Origin: Peptococcaceae bacterium | GTDB taxonomy: Bacteria; Bacillota; Peptococcia; DRI-13; PHAD01 | Direction: 5' to 3' | Assembly: GCA_024655825.1 (NCBI GenBank) | Contig: JANLFJ010000032.1 | Coordinates: 1 to 40,341, forward strand | Length of the DNA stretch: 40,341 nt | Part shown: positions 8,517 to 18,234 of the stretch, piece by piece | Numbering within the stretch: position 1 is the first letter of the stretch | Layout: the number at the start of each line of letters is the position of its first letter | Program-made: the position numbers and the translations under genes | The notes under the pieces: model-generated | Databases searched by the model: none | What the model was told of the DNA's origin: nothing | The model's input: the letters and a program-made list of their open reading frames with translations, nothing else

Positions 8517-8553
8517 GGGATGCAGTCCTCATGTGCATGGAAAGCTGCATCCC
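8517..8553 (-). terminator. Hairpin after TRAP set 1 dctP, likely terminator
   Basis: GGGATGCAG (8517-8525) and CTGCATCCC (8545-8553) form a perfect 9-bp stem. Read on the minus strand it is followed by CCCATATTCTTTTT, a weak T-rich tail. It would end or attenuate transcription between dctP and the alcohol dehydrogenase gene. Confidence 0.6.
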
Positions 8554-8643
8554 ATTAATACCGTAATAATTTCTGAGCTGTTTACAGCTTGTTAAATTTT
8601 ATTCAGGCATTGACCGTCCCTGACTTTCCTCTGATAGAGGCGT

Positions 8644-9699
8644 TTATTGCAACGCCTCAAACGACTTGATCAATTCTTCACCTTCCGGGCCTGAAATGCC
8701 TTTAACCTGTTCCATCAGCGATTTGGTTGCCTTTACGAATTCAGCATTTTCGGCATCGGTCAAATGGTAAACTGTTCCATTGGCGTTCTTTATCGCGTCG
8801 ATGGTGTCTTGCTTCATTTTAGCCGATAAATCACGCATATAGACCATCAACTTTTCGGCTGCTCTTTGGACATCCGCCTGCTGCTCCTTGGTCAATGCGT
8901 TCCACGCCTTTTCGCTCATCATCAGCCCGCCGAATATCTCCTGGAGAGTGGTGAAAGTTATGTAGTGCGCCGTTTCATAAAGCTTTTGGGGTCCCGTGAT
9001 CGTCCAGCCACAGTATGCCACATCGACAGTATTGCGCTCCAGGGCCACAGGCAGGTCTCCCAGCGGGATCGTCACCGGGCTCCCGCCCCACAGTTTGATT
9101 GCCTCGCCAATCCATTTGCCGGACACACGCACCTTGAGGCCTTTTAAATCCGCGGGGGACTTAATCAGCTTTTTCATGCTGGTAAACGTGGTTGTTCCCC
9201 CCTGTTCGGACGGCGCTATGTATTTGACCCCGTATTTGGCAAAGATTTTTTCGACTATGGAATGGGTGGCTTTGTCCAATTCCATGTACTTGTCGCCGCG
9301 GTAAGCTCCAGGCACTTCAAACGGGGTAAGCTCCTTGATGGTGGGCGATATATATGACACGACAAAGTGAGCAATGTCCACATTGCCCTTGCGAACGGCA
9401 TCAAGAGCATCTTTATTTGAAACCAGAGAAGCGGCGGGATAAACTTGAACCTTGATCTGACCTTTGCTTTCCTCTTCCACACATTTGGCAAAATAGTTGT
9501 ACGCCTGACCGGTTAAACTGGTTTCCGTATTGGGATAACTCAGCTTCAGCGTTACCTGTCCTCCTTGCGCCTGGCCCTCGTTTCCTGCAGGCGCTGCGCT
9601 TTGCTTGGAGGAAGCGCCGCTGCATCCTGAGAGGGCTGCGAAAGCAACCAAAACTATAATAAGCAACACGCTGACATAAACCTTTTTACTGTTATTCAT
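8644..9699 (-). CDS. dctP: TRAP transporter solute-binding lipoprotein DctP (set 1)
   Basis: 351-residue extracytoplasmic binding protein of the DctP/TeaA family. A hydrophobic signal with lipobox LSGC (Cys26) and a following Ser/Ala/Gln/Gly-rich linker show that it is a membrane-anchored lipoprotein. The ligand region reads LKVRVSGKWIGEAIKLWGG; the Arg here is the residue that usually binds the substrate carboxylate. GGAGGT precedes the ATG. It follows dctQ and dctM of the same set with a 250-base, hairpin-containing gap. It is closely similar to the DctP proteins at 21313-22359 and 38837-39886. The substrate is not known, but an organic acid or sulfonate is expected. Confidence 0.93.
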   Translation of the reverse strand: MNNSKKVYVSVLLIIVLVAFAALSGCSGASSKQSAAPAGNEGQAQGGQVTLKLSYPNTETSLTGQAYNYFAKCVEEESKGQIKVQVYPAASLVSNKDALDAVRKGNVDIAHFVVSYISPTIKELTPFEVPGAYRGDKYMELDKATHSIVEKIFAKYGVKYIAPSEQGGTTTFTSMKKLIKSPADLKGLKVRVSGKWIGEAIKLWGGSPVTIPLGDLPVALERNTVDVAYCGWTITGPQKLYETAHYITFTTLQEIFGGLMMSEKAWNALTKEQQADVQRAAEKLMVYMRDLSAKMKQDTIDAIKNANGTVYHLTDAENAEFVKATKSLMEQVKGISGPEGEELIKSFEALQ

Positions 9700-9748
9700 G
9701 CAAAGGACACCTCCTTAAATTTAGTTGCAATCGACTTTAGGAACCTGC

Positions 9749-9902
9749 CTGCCAACAAGGCAGCATCCGGCACTAGCCGCTAACCAGTGCAACTTATCCT
9801 TGCGGCAGTGCCGCAGACGGCCCGATTGCCTGCATAGGTTTTAGAAAACCGCCCTGTTCATTGGAAACCACCTCCCCTTCTGTTTTCTTGGCGGTTGCCG
9901 CC
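9749..9902. repeat. Three short hairpins in the dctM-dctP gap
   Basis: The 252-base gap holds no gene but three perfect short inverted repeats: CTGCC-AACAA-GGCAG (9749-9763), TGCGGCA-G-TGCCGCA (9801-9815) and GGCGG-TTG-CCGCC (9890-9902). None has a T-run. They may act as processing or stabilising hairpins that separate the level of the binding protein from that of the membrane subunits. Confidence 0.55.
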
Positions 9903-9951
9903 TGTCAGTCTCGCCGCCATCCGGTTAAGCCGGTCCCAGCATTCAACAAAA

Positions 9952-11271
9952 TCACATCCTGGAGGGAAGATATAGTGCAATCTCCGGAAATATTGTTATT
10001 ATTATCAAGGCGGTTATCAATACCAGCACATAAGGGAGAGTGCCTGTTATTATCTTGTTCATCGGCACATCCGTAACGGTTCTGATGACAAACAGATTCA
10101 AGCCCACCGGAGGGGTAATCATCCCGATCTCCACGCACAGGGTGGAAACAACCCCCAGCCAGATGGGATCAAAGCCAAGGGCAATGATGGTGGGATATAC
10201 GAAAGGTATGGTAAGAATGACCATGCTGCCGGGATCCATTAAGCACCCCAGCATAAACCACAAAATGTAGAGCATGGTCATGACCAGCCATTTGTTCAGG
10301 CCGGAAGCAACTATGATTTTGGCAATCGATTGGGCCAGCCCCAGATAGCTTATGACGTAGCTCAAGGACAGCCCGCAGATGACCAAAAAGAGAATCATGG
10401 TGCTGGTCCTGGCGGCGGCGGGCAGCGTGCTGATGAAAAGTTCCTTGGTCAACCTTCTCAAGTAAAGAACGAGCAGCATGGCCCCGATGGCGCCGAACCC
10501 CGCTGCTTCGGTCGGGGTGGCTATCCCGGAATACAGGGAGCCAATAACCACAAATATCAATACAAAGGAAGGGATGAGAAGCTTTAAGTCCTGGCCGATG
10601 CCGCCCGCTTGCTCCTGGACAAAGCTGGCCGTTTCCTCGTCAACCTGCCTGGATGAACCTTCTTGAAGCGCAGGATTCAATTTAACCCTGATTACAATGA
10701 ACAAGCAGAGAAGAAAGCTGATCAGCAGGCCGGGCAGGATACCGGCAATCAACAGTTTGGCGATGGAGTTCTCGGTGATTATTCCGTACGTGACAAAGGT
10801 GATGCTGGGGGGAATCATTATGCCCAGAGTCCCGCCGGCGACAACCGTGCCGACTGCAAAATCCTCCCTGTACCCCCGGTGGATCATTTGTTTGATCGAA
10901 ATTCGCCCTATCGCCGCAGCGGTGGCCGGGCTGGAACCGCACAGGGCGGCGAACACCGTGGAGGCCAGAGTGGCGCTCAGGGCCAATCCTCCCTTTACCC
11001 GCTGAAGGTATTTATTCAACACCATGAAAATGTCCGCCGCAACGTTACCCCTGGCCAGGAATTCGGCCATTAGAATGAACAGCGGCGCTACAAGCTGGTT
11101 CATGCTGGTGCCCTGGTTAAAAGCCATGGTGCCTATCTGCGCCAACTGGTTTGGAGATAAATAAAGCAACGTTGAAGCAACTGTCGTAAACCCCAGGGCA
11201 AATGCTACTGGAGTTCCAATAAAGATTGCCGTTAAAAGAATCGCCAGCAGGGTTATCAAAACAAGTATCAA
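9952..11271 (-). CDS. dctM: TRAP transporter large permease DctM (set 1)
   Basis: 439-residue polytopic membrane protein, the Na+- or H+-coupled channel subunit of a TRAP transporter. Family signatures are GTPVAFALGFTT at the N-terminus, LCGSSPATAAAIGRISI near residue 95, and the C-terminal MDPGSMVILTIPFVYPTI followed by CVEIGMITPPVGLN. The start is TTG 11271, with GGAGGT seven bases upstream; no nearer ATG fits. It lies 55 bases after dctQ. It is highly similar to DctM at 22507-23847 and less so to the copy at 37305-38642. Confidence 0.93.
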   Translation of the reverse strand: MILVLITLLAILLTAIFIGTPVAFALGFTTVASTLLYLSPNQLAQIGTMAFNQGTSMNQLVAPLFILMAEFLARGNVAADIFMVLNKYLQRVKGGLALSATLASTVFAALCGSSPATAAAIGRISIKQMIHRGYREDFAVGTVVAGGTLGIMIPPSITFVTYGIITENSIAKLLIAGILPGLLISFLLCLFIVIRVKLNPALQEGSSRQVDEETASFVQEQAGGIGQDLKLLIPSFVLIFVVIGSLYSGIATPTEAAGFGAIGAMLLVLYLRRLTKELFISTLPAAARTSTMILFLVICGLSLSYVISYLGLAQSIAKIIVASGLNKWLVMTMLYILWFMLGCLMDPGSMVILTIPFVYPTIIALGFDPIWLGVVSTLCVEIGMITPPVGLNLFVIRTVTDVPMNKIITGTLPYVLVLITALIIITIFPEIALYLPSRM

Positions 11272-11326
11272 TTAAATGACCTCCCCTTTGAACTTCAATG
11301 CGTTCTTTCGGGCCGCGTTCCTGGAA

Positions 11327-11833
11327 TCATAGATACTTTTGACCGCCGCTGATCAAATCTGAAATGATGCAGATCACAGTGACAAACATCATTACTGATC
11401 CCACGAGCATGGCCGCATACAACAAAACAATGGGAATCTGCACGTTTGCCAGGGTAAGCTTATTTAGTTCCAGGGCGTCCTTTATCATCAGAACGCTATC
11501 CCCTGCAAGCACGACAATATAAACCAAGGCCAGCAAATAACCGGTGACCGCCATGGCCTTCCTTGCCTTCACGTCCCAGACCTGGCCAATCCTCTCCCGG
11601 ATAAAGTCCACAGCCACATGTCCTTTTTCCTGAAAAGAATAAGATGTGCCCAGGAATATCGCCCAAATCAGCATGTACAAAGAAATGTCCATGCTCCAGG
11701 AAGTCGGGCTTGCAAAAACGCTGCGCACAATGCCTTCCATCACGGATAGTGCACCGATTATGAGTATTAACAGGCCGGATATTATCCCCATGATCAGATT
11801 GAAGCGCGACATAAAATGCGGGTATTTCAACAC
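11327..11833 (-). CDS. dctQ: TRAP transporter small permease DctQ (set 1)
   Basis: 168-residue four-span membrane protein, the small subunit that partners DctM. Typical features are the conserved W(A/V)IFLG-type segment seen as LIWAIFLGTSYSFQEKGHVA and the following VDFIRERI. GTG 11833 (or TTG 11830) is the start, with GGAGGTGAAAA just upstream. The gene begins 25 bases after the AOR stop, so AOR and transporter are one transcript, suggesting that the AOR acts on the imported compound or its product. Confidence 0.9.
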   Translation of the reverse strand: MLKYPHFMSRFNLIMGIISGLLILIIGALSVMEGIVRSVFASPTSWSMDISLYMLIWAIFLGTSYSFQEKGHVAVDFIRERIGQVWDVKARKAMAVTGYLLALVYIVVLAGDSVLMIKDALELNKLTLANVQIPIVLLYAAMLVGSVMMFVTVICIISDLISGGQKYL

Positions 11834-11858
11834 TTTTCACCTCCCTGTGACAAGCTTC

Positions 11859-13787
11859 CTAACGCTCCTTATTAACCTTATTACTCCTATTAAGATTAAG
11901 GTCGCTCACCAGCCCCGCCAGATTCAAAGTTTCAAGTTTCCGCGGCGAAGGCAGGCCCGTGGTTAAATCCCACTCCATTTCCTGGTAATAGGACCTTCTG
12001 GCGGTTTCCATATCGATGGTTACCCCGGCGGTTGGCCCGGCCTTCAACGGCGGTATTCCCTGCGCCCTGGGGGGAAGCCTGAAGCCTTGCGGTTCAAGAC
12101 CCTCCCTCAGATTGAAGCAGTGCCTTAAAGTGTTGATCCTCTCTCCCGCCACCAGGGCCTCTTCCAGGTCAAAATCCTTCCATCCGGTAACCGCCTGGAA
12201 GGCCTCCAACAGCGGGTAATGGTTATACCCGAATTTGGTGAACAGGCACATGCCGGCCGAGTTAAAGAACTGGAACCATTTATTGAGAATCGCCAGCGGC
12301 TTGCCTTTCGAGTTGTAATCGTATTTCTTGCTGCCCAAATCATCCAGGCCGAATTGTGCCAATTCCTTATCCGACCAGCCATGCTCGATGAACCCGACGC
12401 CGCCGGTGGTATGGCGTCCCGGAGTCGGATCCAGAACATAACCGTACCCGAAGCCCGGCCAGCAGCGCGGATCGTGCATTCCCAGCTCCTGCCCGCCCAC
12501 GTGAATGGCAAACTCTTCGGCAGCCTGCCCAATTTTTTCGGCTGCGGCCTTCACGCCGTCGGCCAGAAGCGCGCCAATGCCCTTCCGGTCGCGCATCATC
12601 TCGATCAACGGGATGACAGCGTCCTTGTTTCCCCACTCCAGCGAAAGGCCGTCCGTATCTTTTTCAGTTATCAGGCCTTTCTCATAACATTCCATGGCAA
12701 AGGCCACCGTCGCGCCGGCTGAAATCGTATCAAAACCGCAGCGATTGCATAATTCATTGACTTTGATGACCGTTTCCGGATCATCAACCAGGCACATGCT
12801 CCCGAACGCGGCCACGGTCTCGTATTCCGGCCGGTGCGTCAGATACGTCTTTCCATCGGCATCTTTCATTTCCAATATGGCGCCGCACACAATCGCGCAC
12901 TGGGCGCAGGCGTATTTTCTCTTCATGTACTGTAAATAAACATCTCCGCCCAAATTGCTCGCTTTTTCCAGCGGGTAAACTTCCTCCGCGATCCCTTTCC
13001 AGTTCTGGATGGGGGCATCCTGAATCGCGATGTTTTTCAGATATATCCCTACGGTGCCTAGTTTTCCGATGTTATTGGCCAGTCTTGTCCTGGTTTTAAT
13101 GTCTTCTCCCATGCGGGCCAGAACCTCCCGGTATGCGGACTCGTCCGCCACAGGGACCTGCCGGCTCCCTTTTACCGCAACAGCCTTGAGCAGTTTCGAT
13201 CCCATCACCGCACCCAACCCTGACCTTCCTGCCGCCCGGCCGTAATCGTGCATAATAGCAGCAATTTTCGACCGGTTTTCCCCCGCCTGGCCAATCAAAG
13301 CCACCGCGGCACCGGAGTCCACCTCTTGTTTAATCATGTCTTCGGCATCCGAACTGTCTTTGCCCCACAGATGACCGGCATCGCGTATTTCTACCGCCCC
13401 GTCGGTTATCCATAAATAAACGGGTTTTTTCGCCCGGCCGGTGATAAAGACCCCGTCATAACCGGTGCTTTTTAATACCGGGCCAAAATTGCCTCCGCAG
13501 CTGGAATCTCCCCAGCCGTTGGTAAGCGGCGATTTGGCCACCACATTAAACCTGCCGGCGCCGTGGCACCTGGTTCCGGTAAGGGTGCCGGCAACAAAGC
13601 CGAGAATGTTTTGGGGTCCAAGGGGATCAGCCCCGGCTTTCATTCTTTCATAAAGAACCCTTACGCCTAGCCCGTAACCGCCAATAAACTCCCGGTAAAT
13701 GTCCTCGGTTAATGCTCTTTCTTCATAGGCATTACTCGTGAGGTCCACAAACAGCACCTTGCCCATGTATCCTCCGGGCATCGACAT
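11859..13787 (-). CDS. Tungsten-type aldehyde ferredoxin oxidoreductase (copy 2)
   Basis: 642-residue AOR-family enzyme. Seen are the N-terminal GGYMGKVLFVDLTS, the pterin-binding GAGRFNVVAKSPLTNGWGDS, the cluster motif Cys294-X2-Cys297-X3-Cys301 (CAQCAIVC) and the later Cys in AGMCLFTKFG that should be the fourth ligand. It oxidises an aldehyde to a carboxylate with reduction of ferredoxin, or the reverse. ATG 13787 has GGAGG eight bases upstream. It sits between an iron alcohol dehydrogenase and TRAP set 1, an arrangement suggesting an alcohol-aldehyde-acid path for the transported substrate. It differs from copy 1 in insertions around residues 380-500. Confidence 0.92.
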   Translation of the reverse strand: MSMPGGYMGKVLFVDLTSNAYEERALTEDIYREFIGGYGLGVRVLYERMKAGADPLGPQNILGFVAGTLTGTRCHGAGRFNVVAKSPLTNGWGDSSCGGNFGPVLKSTGYDGVFITGRAKKPVYLWITDGAVEIRDAGHLWGKDSSDAEDMIKQEVDSGAAVALIGQAGENRSKIAAIMHDYGRAAGRSGLGAVMGSKLLKAVAVKGSRQVPVADESAYREVLARMGEDIKTRTRLANNIGKLGTVGIYLKNIAIQDAPIQNWKGIAEEVYPLEKASNLGGDVYLQYMKRKYACAQCAIVCGAILEMKDADGKTYLTHRPEYETVAAFGSMCLVDDPETVIKVNELCNRCGFDTISAGATVAFAMECYEKGLITEKDTDGLSLEWGNKDAVIPLIEMMRDRKGIGALLADGVKAAAEKIGQAAEEFAIHVGGQELGMHDPRCWPGFGYGYVLDPTPGRHTTGGVGFIEHGWSDKELAQFGLDDLGSKKYDYNSKGKPLAILNKWFQFFNSAGMCLFTKFGYNHYPLLEAFQAVTGWKDFDLEEALVAGERINTLRHCFNLREGLEPQGFRLPPRAQGIPPLKAGPTAGVTIDMETARRSYYQEMEWDLTTGLPSPRKLETLNLAGLVSDLNLNRSNKVNKER

Positions 13788-13811
13788 TATCAGCACCTCC
13801 CCAAATAATTG

Positions 13812-14963
13812 TCAACCAATTGCCAGACTGTACAGCCGTTTCATATCCTCGGGCGTGGTCTGGCGGGGAACAAACAAATAAATCCTTGTCCGTTGCGCGT
13901 CTTTCAGGAGTAGCGGGATGCAATCCTGCGTTACCCCCAGTTCAGAGAACCGTTCAGGCAAGCCGATATCCTTGTTCAGCTTCCTTATCTCTTCAACCAG
14001 CATCCCGGGTTCGAATCTATCTATATCAGGGGCATTCGGTTTAATCAGGCTGTATATCTTTTTATACTTACCTTTATCCGCCAGGGCATTGAATTCCAGT
14101 ACGAACGGGAAAAGCACGGCATTAGCCACCCCGTGCGGAATATTAAAATAGCCGGTTATCGGGTGAGAAAGGGCATGGGCTTGACACGGCAAAGCCAAAG
14201 AAAGGGCTATCCCGGCGAACGCGCTGCCCAGGATCATGTTTGATGCTGCCTCCAGATCAGCCCTGTTGGCAACAAACGCGCGAAGGTTCGGCCCAATCAA
14301 TTCCATGGCCTTTTCGGCCATACAGTAGGAAAACACCGACCCGGCCAGGGAAAGATATGATTCTACCGCATGGATCAAAGCGTCCATTCCCGCTGCTGCC
14401 GCCACGGAGGCAGGCAGCGTCGCCAGCAGCTGCGGGTCCAGGAGCGCACAGGCCGGCAGGATTTTATCGTTTAGAATAACCATCTTGTACTTTTCTTCAT
14501 CAGTAATAACAGCGTTGCGCGTAACTTCACTGCCGGTACCGGCCGTGGTGGGAACGGCAATAACCGGCGGTACCGGGTGGTCGACGGGAAGGTAATACCC
14601 GGCAAAGTCCTTGATTTTCTTTCCGCTTTTCCCCACAATGGCTATGCCCTTGGCGGTATCCATCGCGCTTCCCCCGCCAATGCCGACAATACCATCGAAG
14701 TTGTCATTCACGAATATTTGAATTCCTTTTTCCACCGTTTTATAGGACGGGTCCGGTTCAATATCGGTAAATGTGACATATTCAATGCCATGGCGCGTCA
14801 GCATGTCTTCAACCCTGTTGATCAGCCCTGTTTTGACCAGACCCGGATCGGAAGTAATAAGGACTTTTTTCATATTCCGGGAGATGATTTTTTCCGGCAG
14901 CTCCTCTAAACAGCCTGACCCGAACGTCACTTCTCCCTTTACGCTGAATGTCTGATATCCCAT
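13812..14963 (-). CDS. Iron-dependent alcohol dehydrogenase (copy 2)
   Basis: 383-residue group III alcohol dehydrogenase. Seen are GGGSAMDTAKG, PTTAGTGSEVTRNAV, the metal-binding MDALIHAVESYLSLAG and HPITGYFNIPHGVANAVLFP. The start is ATG 14963, seven bases from GAGGTG; a GTG two codons upstream is also in frame. It precedes AOR copy 2 by 24 bases and follows the IlvD/Edd dehydratase by about 100. With the AOR it could connect alcohol, aldehyde and acid using NAD and ferredoxin. It is a paralogue of the dehydrogenase at 7271-8410 in the same block. Confidence 0.92.
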   Translation of the reverse strand: MGYQTFSVKGEVTFGSGCLEELPEKIISRNMKKVLITSDPGLVKTGLINRVEDMLTRHGIEYVTFTDIEPDPSYKTVEKGIQIFVNDNFDGIVGIGGGSAMDTAKGIAIVGKSGKKIKDFAGYYLPVDHPVPPVIAVPTTAGTGSEVTRNAVITDEEKYKMVILNDKILPACALLDPQLLATLPASVAAAAGMDALIHAVESYLSLAGSVFSYCMAEKAMELIGPNLRAFVANRADLEAASNMILGSAFAGIALSLALPCQAHALSHPITGYFNIPHGVANAVLFPFVLEFNALADKGKYKKIYSLIKPNAPDIDRFEPGMLVEEIRKLNKDIGLPERFSELGVTQDCIPLLLKDAQRTRIYLFVPRQTTPEDMKRLYSLAIG

Positions 14964-15065
14964 TGTCACTCACCTCGCCAATATCCAATATAATTTCAGA
15001 ATAAATTGATTGAAAACTTCATGGAAACTTCACTATTGGTTCTGCTCGACAATTTTTCGCAGCCT

Positions 15066-16745
15066 TTATTCCACCAGCACGGCGCCGTCGGACAACGGCC
15101 GAACCACACGCCTGTATATCGAAAGCCATCCGCTGTCATCCTTGGTGGGCCAGGCGCCCATGCGGGCCCGGCGTGAGGCGAGTTCGTCTTCCGGTACCTC
15201 CAGATTGACCACGCGCTCCTTGACATCAATGGAAATCATGTCGCCGCGCTCCACCAGCGCGAGCGGTCCGCCTTCCGCCGCCTCAGGACTGATTTCACAA
15301 ACCAGCAGCGTTTTATTAACCAGTCCCGACACATGGCCGTCGGTCACCACCGCCACCTCCCCGGTCAGGCCGGCACCGTCCAGGGCAAAGATGACGCTGG
15401 AAAGCAGCCCCATACCAGGATTGCCCTTCACGCCGAACCCCCTGAGCACAAGCACCTCTCCGGCCTTGACATCGCCTCTCTTCAGTCCTGCAATTGCCTC
15501 CTCCCGCGATTCGTATATAACGGCCGGGCCGCGGAATTTGAGCGGTCTGTCATCAACAACCGCCAGCTTCACGATCCCGCAGACCGGGGCCAGCGAACCA
15601 CGGACCAGTACGATTGACGGCCGGGTGGAAAGCGCGCGGTCCACCGGGTATATTATTGTTTCGTCAATCACTTTCGCCTCACGCAAGATCTCGCCCACTG
15701 TCTGCCCGGTAATTGTCCTGGCCTCCTTGTGCAGGAAGCCTTCCAGTTGCTTCATCACCGCTCTTGTGCCACCCGCAGCCTCAAATTCTTCAATCGTGTG
15801 CTGGCCATTGGGCCGCACTGCAGTCAACAGCGGGATGCGGCTGGCATATTGCTCGAACAGGCCGTAAACGTCTACCTCGCACTTCGCTTCCCTGGCCACC
15901 GCCTGCAAATGCTTGATCGTGTTGATCGACCCGCTCACGGCCAGCATAACCATGACCGCATTGGCAAACGCTTCCGGCGTCAATATATCGCGGGGCTTTA
16001 CGTCTTCCCAGACCATCTGCACGATTCTTTCCCCCGCCAGGCGCACCGTCTTCCACATGTTTGAGCTGTTGGCCATCACCGGCGTGCTGCCCGGCAGGGC
16101 CATCCCCAGCGCCTCGGATACGCAGTGCATGGAATTGGCAGTCCCGAACCCCGGACATACGCCGGGCCCCTGGATGGCGGTTTCGGTCATTTCGGTCAGT
16201 TCCTCAAGCGTAATCTTGCCGGAGGCATAATGGCCGGCGTTGATGAAGACATCTTCAATGTCGCAGTGCTCTCCGCGGTACTTTCCGCTGGGTTGATAGC
16301 CGCAGGCGATGATCAGCGTGGGGATGTTGAGACGGGCTGCCGCCATCAGCTGGCCGGGCGCCGTTTTGTCGCAGGAGGCCAGGCATATCATCCCGTCAAG
16401 CTGGGCCCCTTCCACGGCAACCTCGATATCGTTGACAATCAAATCACGTGTCGATTGGATATAGCCGCCGGTGCGGCCCACGGCCGTGATAAAATCGCTC
16501 GGTGCGGCGGTGCGAATCTCAAACGCCAGCCCCCCGGCAGCCCGAATTTCCTCTTTGAGCCTCAGCGCTATCGCGTCAAGATGGGTAAAGCACAGGGCCA
16601 GGCTGGACGAAGAATTGACAATGGCAATTTTCGGTTTTTCCATGTCCTCATCCGTAAGCCCGATGGCCCGCCAATGAGCCCGCCGGCTCGCCCAGGCCAG
16701 AGTCCCCTTTTTAAAATTGCTGCGCAGTTCCGTTTTCGACTTCAT
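15066..16745 (-). CDS. IlvD/Edd-family dehydratase
   Basis: 559-residue [2Fe-2S] dehydratase of the IlvD/Edd family, which removes water from 2,3-dihydroxy acids or sugar acids to give 2-keto acids. The three expected cluster cysteines are visible: Cys52 (SLALCFTHLD), Cys125 (ASCDKTAPGQLMAAARLNIP) and Cys197 (GPGVCPGFGTANSMHC). The C-terminal swivel domain contains GMGLLSSVIFALDG and VVTDGHVSGL. It is of normal length. It stands alone among catabolic genes and not in a branched-chain amino acid operon, so a sugar-acid or other hydroxy-acid dehydratase is more likely than dihydroxy-acid dehydratase of valine synthesis. The start is ATG 16745, preceded by GGAGGAGAAACCG. Confidence 0.9.
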   Translation of the reverse strand: MKSKTELRSNFKKGTLAWASRRAHWRAIGLTDEDMEKPKIAIVNSSSSLALCFTHLDAIALRLKEEIRAAGGLAFEIRTAAPSDFITAVGRTGGYIQSTRDLIVNDIEVAVEGAQLDGMICLASCDKTAPGQLMAAARLNIPTLIIACGYQPSGKYRGEHCDIEDVFINAGHYASGKITLEELTEMTETAIQGPGVCPGFGTANSMHCVSEALGMALPGSTPVMANSSNMWKTVRLAGERIVQMVWEDVKPRDILTPEAFANAVMVMLAVSGSINTIKHLQAVAREAKCEVDVYGLFEQYASRIPLLTAVRPNGQHTIEEFEAAGGTRAVMKQLEGFLHKEARTITGQTVGEILREAKVIDETIIYPVDRALSTRPSIVLVRGSLAPVCGIVKLAVVDDRPLKFRGPAVIYESREEAIAGLKRGDVKAGEVLVLRGFGVKGNPGMGLLSSVIFALDGAGLTGEVAVVTDGHVSGLVNKTLLVCEISPEAAEGGPLALVERGDMISIDVKERVVNLEVPEDELASRRARMGAWPTKDDSGWLSIYRRVVRPLSDGAVLVE

Positions 16746-16850
16746 CGGTTTCTCCTCCTGTTCCTGTCAATTGGTCCTACCCCGCACCATCCTCGTTGAA
16801 CAACTTTATTAAAAGCTAAAAATTAATTCAATGCATATAAACTCGATCGG

Positions 16851-18152
16851 TTAATCGGTGCGCTCCACATTGTCTTTAACCCGTTCCGCCAGTTCAGACA
16901 AGGCGATGTCATGTACGCTGCCGGAACCCGCAAGGTCAAGCGCGTGGGCTGCCGCCGCACCCATGGCGATGCACGGTCCCATTACGCGCACGCTGGAATG
17001 CGCGGCCACATCGCCGTCCAGGCAGCGGCCTGCGGCCACCAGATTATCTATACCGGGAGGGGTTAAACTGCCAAACGGCACGTAATGCACATGGTCCTCG
17101 GAAAACTGCTCCCAGTAATATCCTTCCAGCGAGTCATGGATTTCAATAGGCCATGCCGTCCGCGCGATCGAATCCGGAAAGCGCCTGCCGGAGCGCACAT
17201 CATCCGCCGTCAGCTGGTACCGTCCAACAATCCAGCGCGTTTGCCTGATTCCCGGCAAGGCGTAGGCGCGAACCCGCGCTTGACCAAAATTTTGCGGAAA
17301 CTCATTTTTTAGAAACTGGAACACGCGGTCAGCCTGGGCCTTCCCCTCGAGCGTCTTTAAAGAGGCTGCAACCGGTTCCAGCGGCGTCTCCTCGTGGGTC
17401 AGGTTGACGGTTACCGTTCCGCGGGGAGGGAAAGGGAAGACCTGGCCGACCGCCCGCACCAGCCCATAAGCCTTCCCTTTTTTTCGCATTACTTCGGACA
17501 GCTCGTCCTTGTTCGGTAATCCCTGATACTCGACTCCTTCCAGCACCATCATATGGCTGCCGTAAATAGGTCCGTCCACCGGCTCGCGGCAGGGGAGCCC
17601 GGCATGCCAAGCCAGCGCGGCATCTCCGGTGGCATCGACAAAACCCGCGGCTATTACCTTCAAGTCGCCGTAGCGCGTGGCCAGTTCAAGAGATTGTATC
17701 CTTCGCCCTTCAACAATTGCCCCGCGCAGAACGGCGCCCAAAACAACCACGATCCCCGCCCTGGCGACCTCTTGCTCGATCCAGCGCGCCAGGTCCACCA
17801 CGTCGTACATTACCGTGGTCCAGGCTCCGCGCCGGTAATGGAGCGCACCTGCCCGGCCAAGGTCGCGCAGTATGTCGTCGGCGATCCCGTGGGTAAACTG
17901 GTAAGGATTGGGACCGTTGGAAAACAGGCCGCAAAACATGTGGATCATCGAGTTCACGGCCTGACCGCCCAAGGCCGGCAAACAGTCAAACAGTATCACC
18001 CTGCGCCCGAGGCGCGCGGCTTCAAGCGCAGCCGACACCCCGGCAATGCCGGCACCCGCCACGCAGATGTCGGCGGTTAATTCCTGCGCAGGAACCGTGC
18101 CTTCTCTTTTTACGGTGCGTGTGGCGGTATTCAATCCCTTCCCTTTTTCCAT
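16851..18152 (-). CDS. FAD-dependent oxidoreductase (FAD_oxidored family)
   Basis: 433-residue flavoprotein. The N-terminal Rossmann motif GAGIAG (residues 33-38), after a hydrophilic extension of about 25 residues, binds the FAD ADP moiety; ALGGQAVNSMIHMFCGLFSN and the VDATGDAALAWHAGLP stretch are typical of the FAD-dependent oxidoreductase family related to fumarate reductase and glycerol dehydrogenase-like enzymes. The C-terminal DNLVAAGRCLDGDVAAHSSV closes the FAD domain. The substrate is unknown. I use ATG 18152 (AGAGG eight bases upstream); GTG 18161 is an alternative. It is the first gene of the block leading to TRAP set 1, about 105 AT-rich bases before the dehydratase, so it may or may not be co-transcribed with it. 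Confidence 0.85.
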   Translation of the reverse strand: MEKGKGLNTATRTVKREGTVPAQELTADICVAGAGIAGVSAALEAARLGRRVILFDCLPALGGQAVNSMIHMFCGLFSNGPNPYQFTHGIADDILRDLGRAGALHYRRGAWTTVMYDVVDLARWIEQEVARAGIVVVLGAVLRGAIVEGRRIQSLELATRYGDLKVIAAGFVDATGDAALAWHAGLPCREPVDGPIYGSHMMVLEGVEYQGLPNKDELSEVMRKKGKAYGLVRAVGQVFPFPPRGTVTVNLTHEETPLEPVAASLKTLEGKAQADRVFQFLKNEFPQNFGQARVRAYALPGIRQTRWIVGRYQLTADDVRSGRRFPDSIARTAWPIEIHDSLEGYYWEQFSEDHVHYVPFGSLTPPGIDNLVAAGRCLDGDVAAHSSVRVMGPCIAMGAAAAHALDLAGSGSVHDIALSELAERVKDNVERTD

Positions 18153-18234
18153 ACCGTTCACCTCTTATCACAATTTATTCAGCAATTAAAAAGCAATCAG
18201 AGATAACAGTTCGATGACTTATAATTGATTAAAT

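Noticed and set aside
15066-16745. Calling this gene ilvD
   Set aside because: No branched-chain amino acid genes are near, and the family includes several sugar-acid dehydratases with the same cysteines.
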